Source: Leucobacter sp. UT-8R-CII-1-4 (GTDB lineage: Bacteria; Actinomycetota; Actinomycetes; Actinomycetales; Microbacteriaceae). From it: DNA of 64,000 bases. This document shows, piece by piece, positions 18,006 to 26,710 of this stretch (position 1 is the first letter of the stretch; the number at the start of each line of letters is the position of its first letter). The stretch spans positions 620,001 through 684,000 of the forward strand of contig NZ_JASCRS010000001.1 in assembly GCF_030010235.1 (NCBI RefSeq), in the 5' to 3' direction. Below the pieces are notes generated by a model, which was not told where the DNA came from, made no database searches, and worked only from the letters and a program-made list of their open reading frames with translations. The position numbers were made by a program, and so were the translations under genes.

Positions 18006-19507
18006 CGCTTGCTAGTGATCTCTGGCAGATAGTCCTCGAACACCTCGGGTTCAAACCCGAGCGCTTCGAACAGTTCTCGGGTGCGTTTTTGTCGGGTGCG
18101 CGGGATCACGGTAATCACGCTGCCAGCTCGACCCACGCGGCCAGTGCGTCCAGCTCGGTGCACGTAAGCCTTGGGGTCGTCTGGTGGATCAGCTTGCAGC
18201 ACCAGATCAATATCGTCAACGTGAATACCGCGGGCTGCCACATCGGTTGCGACGAGAACTTCGGCCTTGCCCTGAGTGAATTTCTCGAGGTTACGCTCAC
18301 GACGGGCCTGGCTCAGGTCGCCGTGCAGGGCGATAGCGTTTAGGCCGGCTTGGCCGAGCATCTCGGTCACCATCTCGGCGTAGGCACGCGTGCGGCAAAA
18401 CACCACGGCGCGACCACGGCGTTTGCCTCGAGTACCGCTGCCGGGCGCTCCTGCGGCGGCTGATCCAGCGTTGCGAACGAGTTCGACTAATGCGGCGTCT
18501 TTGTGTTCTCTGAGCACAATGTAGACCCGGTGAGAGACATTTGTTTGCGGCTTCCAGTCGCCGGGCAAGTCTGAGTTGCCCGACTCGCTGCCGTCTGAAA
18601 TCTCGTGGATGGCTGGCTGAGGCATGAACTCACGCACCAAGCCGTCAACACCGCGATCCAGCGTTGCCGAGAAGAGCAGCCGCTGGCCGCCCTTTCGAGT
18701 CTGCCGCAGAATTCGCTGCACCGGTTCGATGAACCCGAGTTCGGCCATGTGGTCGGCCTCATCGATAACTGTCACCGCAATCTGCCCGAGTGATAGATGC
18801 CCGCGTTTTGCGAGATCTTCGATGCGGCCAGGGGTGCCGATGGCGATATCGACACCGCGTTTGAGCGCGTGCAATTGCGGCTCAAACGGCTGACCACCCA
18901 CGAACTGGCCGGTGAATAGCCCCACCGAACGCGCGATTGGCTGCACTGTGCGATCAATCTGTAGCGCGAGTTCGCGAGTCGGCGCGAGAATCAGTGCCTT
19001 TGGTGCGCGAGCGCTGTGCTTGTCTGGTCGGGCGCTGCGCTCACCACGCTTCGCCTTCTCTTTTGGCTTCTCGTTCGGAAACGCCCCCTCCGCTTTCAGC
19101 AGCATCAGTCGCTCGACAAGGGCTGCACCGAAGGCGATGGTTTTCCCAGAGCCTGTGCGGGCGCGACCGAGCAGGTGGTGGCCCGCAATCACGTCTGGAA
19201 TCGTTGCCGCTTGAATCGCGAAGGGACGATCTGCGCCAAGTTCAGCGAGGGCTCGCACGATGTTTCCGCCGAGACCAAGATCGGCGAAACTCAGCTTTGC
19301 GACGTCTTCGGGTCGGGTGCGAGTCGCGTTGAGCGAAGCGGGAAGGGTGTTTAGGGCAGGTAGCTGCGGTTGCGGTTCGCGCGCTTGCTGCCGCCCTTCA
19401 CGCTGCGTGGCCGGTGAATCACTCTGCCGGGTGTTGCCCGGTTTGTTCTTCTTGCCCCTGCGCGGGTCGTAATTGCTCGGTGCTTTGAAGCCCCGTCGGC
19501 CTGCCAT
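18002..19507 (-). CDS. DEAD-box RNA helicase
   Basis: 501 residues. After a basic N-terminal tail (GRRGFKAPSNYDPRRGKKNK) come the Q-motif (FADLGLGGNIVRAL), motif I ARTGSGKT (about 118), PTRELALQI, the VIDEADHM box (about 247), SAT, and the C-terminal helicase motifs VATDVAARGIHVDDIDLV and YVHRAGRTGRVGRAG. These show an ATP-dependent RNA-unwinding enzyme of the RhlE/CshA type, likely in ribosome biogenesis or RNA decay. I chose ATG 19507 because GAAGGGG lies upstream. This start lies within the end of the RND gene, an 89-bp same-strand overlap. Its own stop overlaps the convergent sulfhydrylase gene's stop by four bases. Confidence 0.93.
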   Translation of the reverse strand: MAGRRGFKAPSNYDPRRGKKNKPGNTRQSDSPATQREGRQQAREPQPQLPALNTLPASLNATRTRPEDVAKLSFADLGLGGNIVRALAELGADRPFAIQAATIPDVIAGHHLLGRARTGSGKTIAFGAALVERLMLLKAEGAFPNEKPKEKAKRGERSARPDKHSARAPKALILAPTRELALQIDRTVQPIARSVGLFTGQFVGGQPFEPQLHALKRGVDIAIGTPGRIEDLAKRGHLSLGQIAVTVIDEADHMAELGFIEPVQRILRQTRKGGQRLLFSATLDRGVDGLVREFMPQPAIHEISDGSESGNSDLPGDWKPQTNVSHRVYIVLREHKDAALVELVRNAGSAAAGAPGSGTRGKRRGRAVVFCRTRAYAEMVTEMLGQAGLNAIALHGDLSQARRERNLEKFTQGKAEVLVATDVAARGIHVDDIDLVLQADPPDDPKAYVHRAGRTGRVGRAGSVITVIPRTRQKRTRELFEALGFEPEVFEDYLPEITSKR

Positions 19508-22500
19508 CTGTGTGTTCCCCTTCTGCGTGAGTCGCGGCCTTGTGGGCCCGTTTCGCAGCGCGATGTTCGCGCGCACGTTCTCTACGGCTCTCAACTGCAT
19601 AGTAGAGGGTCGGCAGCACAATCAGGGTCAGCACCGTCGAGGAGAGCAAACCTCCGATCACCACAACGGCGAGCGGTTGTGAAATAAAACCGCCGGATCC
19701 GGTGATCCCGATTCCCATCGGCGTGAGGGCAAGGATCGTCGCAAGCGCTGTCATCACGATTGGTCGGAGTCGGAGCGACGAGCCGCTAATCACTGCATCG
19801 AGCAGCGCTTTACCACGTTCTCGCTGTTGATTCACGAGGTCGATCAGCACAATCGCGTTCGTCACCACAATGCCAACAAGCATCAGCACACCGATCAACG
19901 AGGCGACACCGAGCGGCATACCGGTAGCGATCAAAAGAATCAGCGCACCGGTGGCAGCGAATGGCACCGAAACCAGCAGGAGCAGCGGTTGCAGCAGACT
20001 CTTGAAGGTGGCGACCATCACGACGTAAACGATCAGGATTGCCGCAAGCAGTGCCAGTCCGAGCTGTTCGAAAGCTTCACTCTGCTGCGACATGACGCCG
20101 CCAACGCTCGCGCTGGCCCCAGCGGGCAGCTTCGTGCTTTCAAGGGCCGCATTCACTTCGGTGCTTGCGGCCCGCAGGTCGTTGCCTGCTGGCAGTGCAG
20201 TCACTGTGACGGTTCGATTGGTGTCTTGGGTGCGGATCGTCACCGGGCCATCGGCGACTTCAACCGTCGCCAGTTCGTCGAGGCGCCTTTCTCCGGCGGC
20301 CGTTTGAATGGTGAGAGCTGCGACACTGGCCTGATCATTGGGTGCCACGCCCTGCGAGAGATAAATACTCACGCTCGTATTGTCGAGTACGATCTGACCG
20401 ATCTGGCGCGGCTGCATCTGCTGCGACACCATACTGGCTACCGCGACCTCGCTGAGGCCCACTTCAGATGCTTTTGCTCGATCAACCACAATAGCGAGGT
20501 ACGGCCGAGATGCAGCAAGGTCACTCTCGACTTGCTTCAGGCCTTCTTGCTTGTCGAGAGCGGCAACCACTTGGTCGCTCGCTTCGGCAAGAGTTTCTTG
20601 GTCTGGCGCGGTTACGACAACCTCGATGGAACTCGACATGGTGACTCCACCGCCTGATGATCCGACGGAGAATTCCCCCGCGTCCTCAAGCTTCGCTACT
20701 GTCGTCCGGATCTGATCCTGCACCTCGCTCTGCACTGCATCTGGATCGGTCGTGATTGAGTAGCTCACCACGCCATCTCCGCCGGCACCGAAGATGGCGC
20801 CCATGCCGCTGCCTGAACTGCCGATGGTCACCTGCACTGTCTGTACTGCACTGAGGCTGTCGAGGGCAGCTTCAACTCGCTCAACCTGTTCAAGTTGTGC
20901 ATCAAGACTCGTGCCCGGGGCGAGCGTTTGGGTGAGGCCGACGGAGTTCTGTTCGTCTGAGCCCATAAAGTTGGTTTTCATCAGCGGGGTTGCCGCGAGG
21001 GTGCCGCCGAATACGACTACGGCGACGAGCAGCGTCACTGCTGGGTGTTTCAGTGTCCACTTGACGATCGGCAAATACCCTCGCTGCATCGCGGTCGCGT
21101 GTTCTTCTTCGTGAATGTGCTCTTTTTTGGTCGAGTTGCGCAGGAACCAGTAGGCAAGAACCGGCACAATCGTGAGCGCGACAAGCAGCGATGCTGCGAG
21201 CGCAATGGTCACCGTGAACGCGAAGGGTCTGAACAGTTCGCCCACCATGCCCGAAACAAAGGCCATTGGCAAGAAGACCGCGACGGTCGTGATGGTTGAG
21301 GCGGTAATCGCCCCTGCTACCTCTCGCACCGCTGTGACAATCGTTGCTGCGCGGTCTGCATCGGGCGCGGCGTCGCTCAGGTGTCGCTTAATGTTTTCGA
21401 TTACCACGATCGAGTCGTCTACGACGCGACCGATGGAGATTGTGAGCGCACCTAGCGTGAGCATGTTGAGTGTGTAGTCAGCGAAGTTTAGGCCAACGAA
21501 GGTGAGCAACACTGATACTGGGATCGAGATGGCCGTCACAATGGTCGCGCGCACCGACATCAAGAACACCAAAATCACAATCACCGCGAAGAGCAGACCA
21601 AGCAGCCCCTCGGTGGTGAGTGTTTCAATCGATCGTTCAACGTAGGGTGCCTGATCGAATACGACGCTCAATTTTGCGCCATCAAGGGCTGGCTCAATAT
21701 CGGCGAGGGCCGTACGCACTGTGTGCGAAACGTCAACGGTGTTTGCCGCTGAAGCTTTCGTTACCGCGATCGTGAGTGCAGGCTCACCGTTCACTCGTGA
21801 GATGCTGCGCTGTGGGTTCGCTTCGAGGGTCACCTCGGCGACTTCGCCGAGCGTGATCACCGGCATCGCTTCGGTTTCGGGGGCCGCCTGTGTTTCGAGC
21901 GACTCGTTGACTGCGCTGGATCGCCCAGCGCCTGCGGCTGCGGCTTGAGCGGCAGCCTGTTCTGCGGCAGCCTTCGCCTGCAGCATGCCGGGGTCGCGTA
22001 CCAGCGGCAGCGCCCGAATCTCGTCGACCGAGCTGAGTTTCGAACCGGCCTGCACGGCAAGTGTGCGACCTTCTTCGGTGATGCTGCCGGCAGCGACCAG
22101 TGCACCGCTTTGTTGAAGCGCATCGGTGATGGATTGTTTCGTCAAGTACTCGTCGTTGAGTCTTGTCGTGTCTGGTGTGATCGTTACCCGATCGCCTCGG
22201 GCACCCTGCAATTGGGCCTCACGCACCCCGCTCAGGTCATTGAGTTCAGGAATCGCGATCCGCTCAACCAATCTGGCCGTTTCTTCTGGGTCGCCTCCCT
22301 TTGGCGGAGTGACCGATATCTGCACAATTGGCATGTCATCGAGCGAGCCGGACATCACCTGCGGGTCAACACTCTCTGGCAAGAGGCTCGAGATGCGGGC
22401 GACAGCGCGCTCGACCTTTTGCTCAGTTACCGCAAGATCCACCCCATAGGTGAACTGGGCGAGCACCATTGATGCGCCAGTGGTTGAGGTTGCTGTGGTT

Positions 22501-22739
22501 TGTTCGAGCCCGGGCACACCGCGCAGGGCTGTTTCGATTGGCCCAGAAACATCGTTTTTCACAACCTCTGGCGATGCGCCAGCGTATGAGGAAACCACAA
22601 CAATGGCGGGAAACTGCACTGAGGGCATCAGTTCCTGCTTCAGCGAGCTGACACCGATCAGACCGAATACCGAAGCAACGATGGTCACCAGTGCAATCAA
22701 CGCACGGTTTTTCAGACTTAACTTCGCAAGCAAGTGCAT
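19419..22739 (-). CDS. RND-family multidrug efflux permease (AcrB/SwrC-like)
   Basis: 1106 residues in the classic RND layout: an N-terminal helix (NRALIALVTIVASVFGLIG), a large extracytoplasmic domain, six helices with the HAE motif GRVVDDSIVVIENIKRHL, a second large domain and a closing helix bundle (MLVGIVVTNAIVLIDLVNQQRERG). The hydrophobic-efflux (HAE) family includes Gram-positive members such as Bacillus SwrC; the substrate is unknown. No membrane-fusion protein is adjacent. The 75-residue cytoplasmic tail is rich in His, Glu, Gln and Arg. A 10-bp palindrome (22772-22781) lies just upstream. Confidence 0.93.
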   Translation of the reverse strand: MHLLAKLSLKNRALIALVTIVASVFGLIGVSSLKQELMPSVQFPAIVVVSSYAGASPEVVKNDVSGPIETALRGVPGLEQTTATSTTGASMVLAQFTYGVDLAVTEQKVERAVARISSLLPESVDPQVMSGSLDDMPIVQISVTPPKGGDPEETARLVERIAIPELNDLSGVREAQLQGARGDRVTITPDTTRLNDEYLTKQSITDALQQSGALVAAGSITEEGRTLAVQAGSKLSSVDEIRALPLVRDPGMLQAKAAAEQAAAQAAAAGAGRSSAVNESLETQAAPETEAMPVITLGEVAEVTLEANPQRSISRVNGEPALTIAVTKASAANTVDVSHTVRTALADIEPALDGAKLSVVFDQAPYVERSIETLTTEGLLGLLFAVIVILVFLMSVRATIVTAISIPVSVLLTFVGLNFADYTLNMLTLGALTISIGRVVDDSIVVIENIKRHLSDAAPDADRAATIVTAVREVAGAITASTITTVAVFLPMAFVSGMVGELFRPFAFTVTIALAASLLVALTIVPVLAYWFLRNSTKKEHIHEEEHATAMQRGYLPIVKWTLKHPAVTLLVAVVVFGGTLAATPLMKTNFMGSDEQNSVGLTQTLAPGTSLDAQLEQVERVEAALDSLSAVQTVQVTIGSSGSGMGAIFGAGGDGVVSYSITTDPDAVQSEVQDQIRTTVAKLEDAGEFSVGSSGGGVTMSSSIEVVVTAPDQETLAEASDQVVAALDKQEGLKQVESDLAASRPYLAIVVDRAKASEVGLSEVAVASMVSQQMQPRQIGQIVLDNTSVSIYLSQGVAPNDQASVAALTIQTAAGERRLDELATVEVADGPVTIRTQDTNRTVTVTALPAGNDLRAASTEVNAALESTKLPAGASASVGGVMSQQSEAFEQLGLALLAAILIVYVVMVATFKSLLQPLLLLVSVPFAATGALILLIATGMPLGVASLIGVLMLVGIVVTNAIVLIDLVNQQRERGKALLDAVISGSSLRLRPIVMTALATILALTPMGIGITGSGGFISQPLAVVVIGGLLSSTVLTLIVLPTLYYAVESRRERAREHRAAKRAHKAATHAEGEHTDGRPTGLQSTEQLRPAQGQEEQTGQHPAE

Positions 22740-22771
22740 ACGCGAATTCTGTCACGAACAGCGAGCAATGA

Positions 22772-22781
22772 TGGTATACCA
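22772..22781. promoter_or_regulatory. Palindrome in the RND/DUF445 divergent region
   Basis: Perfect 10-bp palindrome TGGTATACCA, 33-42 bases upstream of the RND start. It overlaps a TANNNT box (TACCAT, minus strand), so it could be a repressor site. The evidence is sequence symmetry only. Confidence 0.35.
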
Positions 22782-22833
22782 AAACAATTTTCGCGTGTCT
22801 TGGACAGGTGATCCGAGGATCAGCCGAACGGGG

Positions 22834-22839
22834 CATAAT
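22834..22839 (+). promoter_or_regulatory. -10 box of leaderless promoter for the DUF445 gene
   Basis: CATAAT ends seven bases before the GTG at 22847, which has no ribosome-binding site. Transcription is expected to begin at or next to the start codon. Confidence 0.65.
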
Positions 22840-22846
22840 CATTAGA

Positions 22847-24139
22847 GTGATCACTTCGAGAAAGCGCACGCTCGGTGCCGTCACTCCTGACGATTTTGAG
22901 CGCCTCGCACAGTTGCGAAAAATGCAGGGCATCGCGCTCGGCTTGCTGCTGTTTATGGCCGTGGTGTTTGTGGTGAGTTTTGCTCTCCAGCAGCACTTCC
23001 CTTGGCTTGGCTACGTTCGCGCTGCCGCCGAAGGCGGCATGGTTGGCGCGCTCGCCGATTGGTTTGCGGTGACCGCGATCTTCAGGCACCCGCTCGGACT
23101 ACCGATTCCACATACCAATCTGATCTCAAACAAGAAAGATGAGATTGGTGACGGGCTCGGCTCGTTTATCGAGCAAAACTTCCTCGCCGACGAGGTGGTG
23201 CACGAGAAGCTGAGCGAAATCAGTGGCGCTCGCATGGCAGGCGATTGGCTCGCTCAGCCAGCCAACGCCGAACGTGCCGCCGACATGGTGGCAAACGCAG
23301 GGCTCGGCGCCCTCACCGTGCTCAATGACAGTGACGTGCAAGACCTCTTTGAGGCCCTCGTGCGCAAACATGTGGTTGATCCACCGTGGGGCCCACTTAC
23401 CGGGCGCGCACTCGAGTCTTTTGTGCAGGGCGAACACCATGAGGCGCTGCTTGATATTGCTGCCAGCCGCCTCGAAGAGTGGCTCGTGAATCACCCCGAA
23501 GCTTTTGACCGCATGGTTTCTTCACGGTTGCCCTCTTGGTTGCCAAGCATCGCTCAACGTTTTGTAGACGACCGCATGCACGCTGAGGCCGTGAAGTTTG
23601 TGCAGGCCGTGCGCGATGACCACTCGCATCCGTTCCGCATTGCGGTGAGTGAGTTTCTGTGCGATCTGGCCCGCGACCTTGGCGAGAAGCCAGAGTTGCA
23701 GGCACAACTTGAATCGTTCAAGCACGAGGTCTTTGACAGCCCCCGCATTCGCGCGGTTGCCGAAAGCACCTGGGCCAATGCGCGCGCCGCCCTTGTCACA
23801 ATGCTTGAGGAACCGCAGAGTGAATTGCGCACGAGATTGCGCGCCGCTCTGCAAGACTTCGGTCAGCGCCTACGTAGGGATAGCACCCTGCAGTACAAGA
23901 TCGACGTCTGGGTTATGCAGGTTGTTGAGCATTTGGTGCGCAATTACCGGCACGATCTGGCTCGCGTCGTGTCAGACACCGTGCGCCGCTGGGACGCCCG
24001 CGAGGCAGCCGAAAAGATTGAGCTTCAGGTTGGTAAAGACTTGCAGTTCATTCGCATCAACGGCACGGTCGTTGGTTCTCTTGCCGGGCTGCTCATTTTT
24101 GCTTTTGCGACCCTGGTGATTACGCCACTGGTTTCCTAG
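22847..24139 (+). CDS. DUF445 membrane protein
   Basis: 430 residues matching DUF445: an N-terminal helix (GIALGLLLFMAVVFVVSFAL), the signature AAAEGGMVGALADWFAVTAIFRHP, a long helical soluble region, and a C-terminal helix (TVVGSLAGLLIFAFATLVIT). Function is unknown; family members are conserved membrane proteins. I chose the GTG at 22847, not the upstream in-frame GTG at 22808, because a CATAAT box sits seven bases before it, implying a leaderless message. It is divergent from the RND pump. Confidence 0.88.
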   Translation: MITSRKRTLGAVTPDDFERLAQLRKMQGIALGLLLFMAVVFVVSFALQQHFPWLGYVRAAAEGGMVGALADWFAVTAIFRHPLGLPIPHTNLISNKKDEIGDGLGSFIEQNFLADEVVHEKLSEISGARMAGDWLAQPANAERAADMVANAGLGALTVLNDSDVQDLFEALVRKHVVDPPWGPLTGRALESFVQGEHHEALLDIAASRLEEWLVNHPEAFDRMVSSRLPSWLPSIAQRFVDDRMHAEAVKFVQAVRDDHSHPFRIAVSEFLCDLARDLGEKPELQAQLESFKHEVFDSPRIRAVAESTWANARAALVTMLEEPQSELRTRLRAALQDFGQRLRRDSTLQYKIDVWVMQVVEHLVRNYRHDLARVVSDTVRRWDAREAAEKIELQVGKDLQFIRINGTVVGSLAGLLIFAFATLVITPLVS

Positions 24140-24444
24140 CTCTCGTCGTCGACAGCCGGGGTGCGCGACCACTTCACAGCGAACCTGCGTGCGCGTAGCG
24201 AATCACGGACCGCACTCACCCTGAAGCTTCGGTGGATCCTGCGACTCATCTCCGTTCGGGCCAAACAGCACAGAAGCTGTCTAAGTATCCAGCCAAAGCT
24301 ACCTATTTCTCTTCTTCTGGCCACTCCGGTATTCCCCACTCCCCCTAGCGAAGAGGCAAGAGAGTGATGCCTAACATAAGGTTTCTTCGGATAACCGCCC
24401 ACACACGCCCCCCAATATCTCTTGTCTCATTTTGGAGGGGAACT
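24140..24444. other. Intergenic region with duplicated leader
   Basis: No gene seen. From about 24186 the DNA is nearly identical to 28856 onward (leader of the third paralog). It contains a degenerate form of the GCTGTCTAA hairpin, the shared CTACCTATT stretch, and the leader with a TAACAT box around 24369 that could be a -10 element. The reading frame open across it on the plus strand is rejected as part of the protein (see the start choice of the next gene). Confidence 0.7.
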
Positions 24445-24525
24445 GTGTCCCACGCGTCAACTGAAACCATCGCGCCACGGAAACGGCGATCACGCTGGAT
24501 CGCCGCACTTGTCGCCCTTTGCCTC
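24186..24525 (+). repeat. Leader/signal-peptide repeat, copy 1
   Basis: About 340 bp repeated at 28856-29195 with a constant offset of 4670 bases. It covers the intergenic palindromes, the leader, the ribosome-binding site and the signal-peptide codons. The last 160 bp are nearly base-identical, pointing to recent duplication or gene conversion. Confidence 0.85.
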
Positions 24526-26442
24526 ACCGCGGCAGGTGTCGTGGTGTACACGGCCGCAGCAAACGCTGCAACAGAACTTACGACCTTTGTGTCGAGCCAA
24601 GACGGAGAAACCGACCAAGTTGATGCCACGGTGCTCACTTCGAGTACGCTCACGCTCACAGATGATTGGTACGTCTGCGACTCAACCACGGCAATCAATG
24701 CTCCAGTCTCTGTCGCCAACGGTGCCAGCGTCGGCATCATTCTGGGCGATAGCTGCAGTCTCAGTCTCAATTCGTCCAGCATCGGCATCAAGGTGCCCGT
24801 GAACAGCAGCCTTGACGTGTACTCGCAGGTGAAAAACACAGGCAGGGCCGTGATCATCGCCCAAGAAGGACCTGGCATCGGGACGATCAATGAGGATCAC
24901 GGCTTGATTCGTATCTATGGGGGCCACATTGCTACGCAGGGCATGAGTGCCGTGGGGCACGCCTACCCTGGGATCGGTGTTTCCGGCGGCAGTGGGCTGT
25001 TATCTCCCTATGCGATCTCCGTCCGGTGGAACGCAAGCGTATACGCGATCGGATCAAGCGGAACTAGCTCTACTCCATCTGGGCCTGGTCTCGGCTCAGC
25101 CGCTTACACTCCCACAATAAGTTCACCCAACCCGGGCATAGTCGCGATCAGCACCAGTGGGGTAGTGCAGGCATTCTCCGGCACAGCGGGGAACTTCTCC
25201 GCGTCTCCCAACATTGGTAGAGGCACTTGGGCATCAGGCAGTTACAGCCCACTCATTGACACTTATAGTGTCGCTCGAGACCTGAGTGGCCCCGGCACGA
25301 TGCAGATTCGAGATTGGGCCGGCGTTATCACGAACTTAGCCGATCTAAGCAGTGTCGCGTTCGGCAGCAGTGTGACATTTGTCGCAACCCCGAACAGTGG
25401 CGCGAAGATCCGCACCGTAGATTCCGGTCTCAACTTCGTCTCTACCGACGGTGTCTCATCAACTTACCGCCTTCCCGTTACCGGGTCTGTCTCGAAGGCC
25501 GCACACTTCTGGCACCCCACCACCCCGACCGTGACCACCACCCCAGCAGGCAGTCAGACCTTCCCCGGCAACGTCACCATCAACGGAACCGTCACGCAAG
25601 ACTCCACCAGCGCGCGGATTGGTACCTTCGGGCAAGCGCAACTCTGGATCAACGGTGTGCTCGCGCAGACCCAGAATGTTATCGCAGGCAGAGTAGCTTT
25701 CACCCACACCGCGCCACCCATCGGCACCTACAGCTACCAAATCAAATACTTGGGCGTGACTGATTCCCCGTTCCTCGCAACGTCTGAATCGGCGCCACTC
25801 ACCGGGTTCGAGGTGTTGAGCACAGATCAGAACCCCCTCGCCATAAACGGGATCAGCCCCAGCGGCTACACCTATGGAGATGCCCCCGCACCCATTACCG
25901 TGACCGGCGGTTCAGGAACCGGTGCATTCGACCTCACCTCTTCAAACCCTGCCGTCGCATCATTTGGCACAATCACCGCTGGTACTAGCCCCCTCACGAT
26001 CAACCAGGCAGGCACCTTCACCGTCACCGGCACAAGAGCGGGCGACACAAACTATGCCGAAGCGACCCTCACCAGCCCGCCAATCACCGTCACAGCAGCC
26101 ACCCCGGTAGCGACCCTCACCCGCACCGGCGGCGACACGCAAACCACGCCAGTTGATGTCACGATGACCGTGAACGCACGCGGCACCGGCACCACCCCGC
26201 AAGGGTACGTACAGTTCAGCCTGAACAACCAAGCCCTTGGCGCCCCACTCCCGCTCGTAGACAACGGCGATGGCACCGCAAGTGTCTCCCTCACCGGGAT
26301 CCCACTCACGAAAAACCAGTCACAATCAATCCAGGCCAACTACCTTGGCCAGACCGGGAAATACGCGACCGTCACAAAAACGAGCACCTGGTACCTCGGC
26401 GCAGACGGATTCTGCCTCGCAGAAACACTACCAACACCATAG
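24445..26442 (+). CDS. Secreted beta-helix/Ig-like protein, paralog 1 of 3
   Basis: 665 residues; cellular role unknown. A basic segment (PRKRRSRW) and hydrophobic core end at ANA (about 39-41), a Sec signal peptide. Residues about 42-355 resemble surface-protein beta-helix domains: a conserved Cys pair (WYVCDST and LGDSC), SLDVYSQ, and repeated Gly-Ile-Gly with I-x-I-x-GG turns (GPGIG, IRIYGGHI). Then come three beta-sandwich modules: Ig-like (about 358-457), YDG/MBG-like starting GYTYGDAP (about 465-550), and Ig-like type 3 (about 553-645), closing with WYLGADGFC and a PTP terminus. There is no LPXTG signal or membrane anchor. The GTG at 24445 is chosen for its GGAGGGG site and because the signal peptide begins there. 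Confidence 0.85.
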   Translation: MSHASTETIAPRKRRSRWIAALVALCLTAAGVVVYTAAANAATELTTFVSSQDGETDQVDATVLTSSTLTLTDDWYVCDSTTAINAPVSVANGASVGIILGDSCSLSLNSSSIGIKVPVNSSLDVYSQVKNTGRAVIIAQEGPGIGTINEDHGLIRIYGGHIATQGMSAVGHAYPGIGVSGGSGLLSPYAISVRWNASVYAIGSSGTSSTPSGPGLGSAAYTPTISSPNPGIVAISTSGVVQAFSGTAGNFSASPNIGRGTWASGSYSPLIDTYSVARDLSGPGTMQIRDWAGVITNLADLSSVAFGSSVTFVATPNSGAKIRTVDSGLNFVSTDGVSSTYRLPVTGSVSKAAHFWHPTTPTVTTTPAGSQTFPGNVTINGTVTQDSTSARIGTFGQAQLWINGVLAQTQNVIAGRVAFTHTAPPIGTYSYQIKYLGVTDSPFLATSESAPLTGFEVLSTDQNPLAINGISPSGYTYGDAPAPITVTGGSGTGAFDLTSSNPAVASFGTITAGTSPLTINQAGTFTVTGTRAGDTNYAEATLTSPPITVTAATPVATLTRTGGDTQTTPVDVTMTVNARGTGTTPQGYVQFSLNNQALGAPLPLVDNGDGTASVSLTGIPLTKNQSQSIQANYLGQTGKYATVTKTSTWYLGADGFCLAETLPTP

Positions 26443-26710
26443 GTAGCAGGATTAAGCCCCTGCGAATCAGGCACGCGGCATGAGTGTTTGGTACGACGCA
26501 AGCATTGAACACTCGATGGCAAAGCAAATCGCCTAAGTACTCAGCCAAACCTACCTATTACTCTTCTTCCGACTACTTCGATATTCCCCTTCCCTCTGAG
26601 CGTGAGGGGACCCCGAAGCATACTGATTTCTTTAGCGACTCAGTTCGGTCTATTACTCACGCTCAACGCACCGAACGAATCAAGCATTGAACTATCTCTT
26701 GGGGAGAACC
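26443..26710. other. Spacer between paralogs 1 and 2
   Basis: No gene. Its first 58 bases match the 3' flank of paralog 2 (28736 onward). Bases 26532-26605 match the CTACCTATT leader seen before paralogs 1 and 3, followed by a hairpin of CCCTC and GAGGG. A CAAGCATTGAAC string occurs twice (about 26500 and 26677). Confidence 0.7.

Noticed and set aside
19827-20657. Plus-strand frame of 276 codons within the RND gene
   Set aside because: His/Arg/Gln-rich shadow of the RND permease, typical of antisense frames in this composition.
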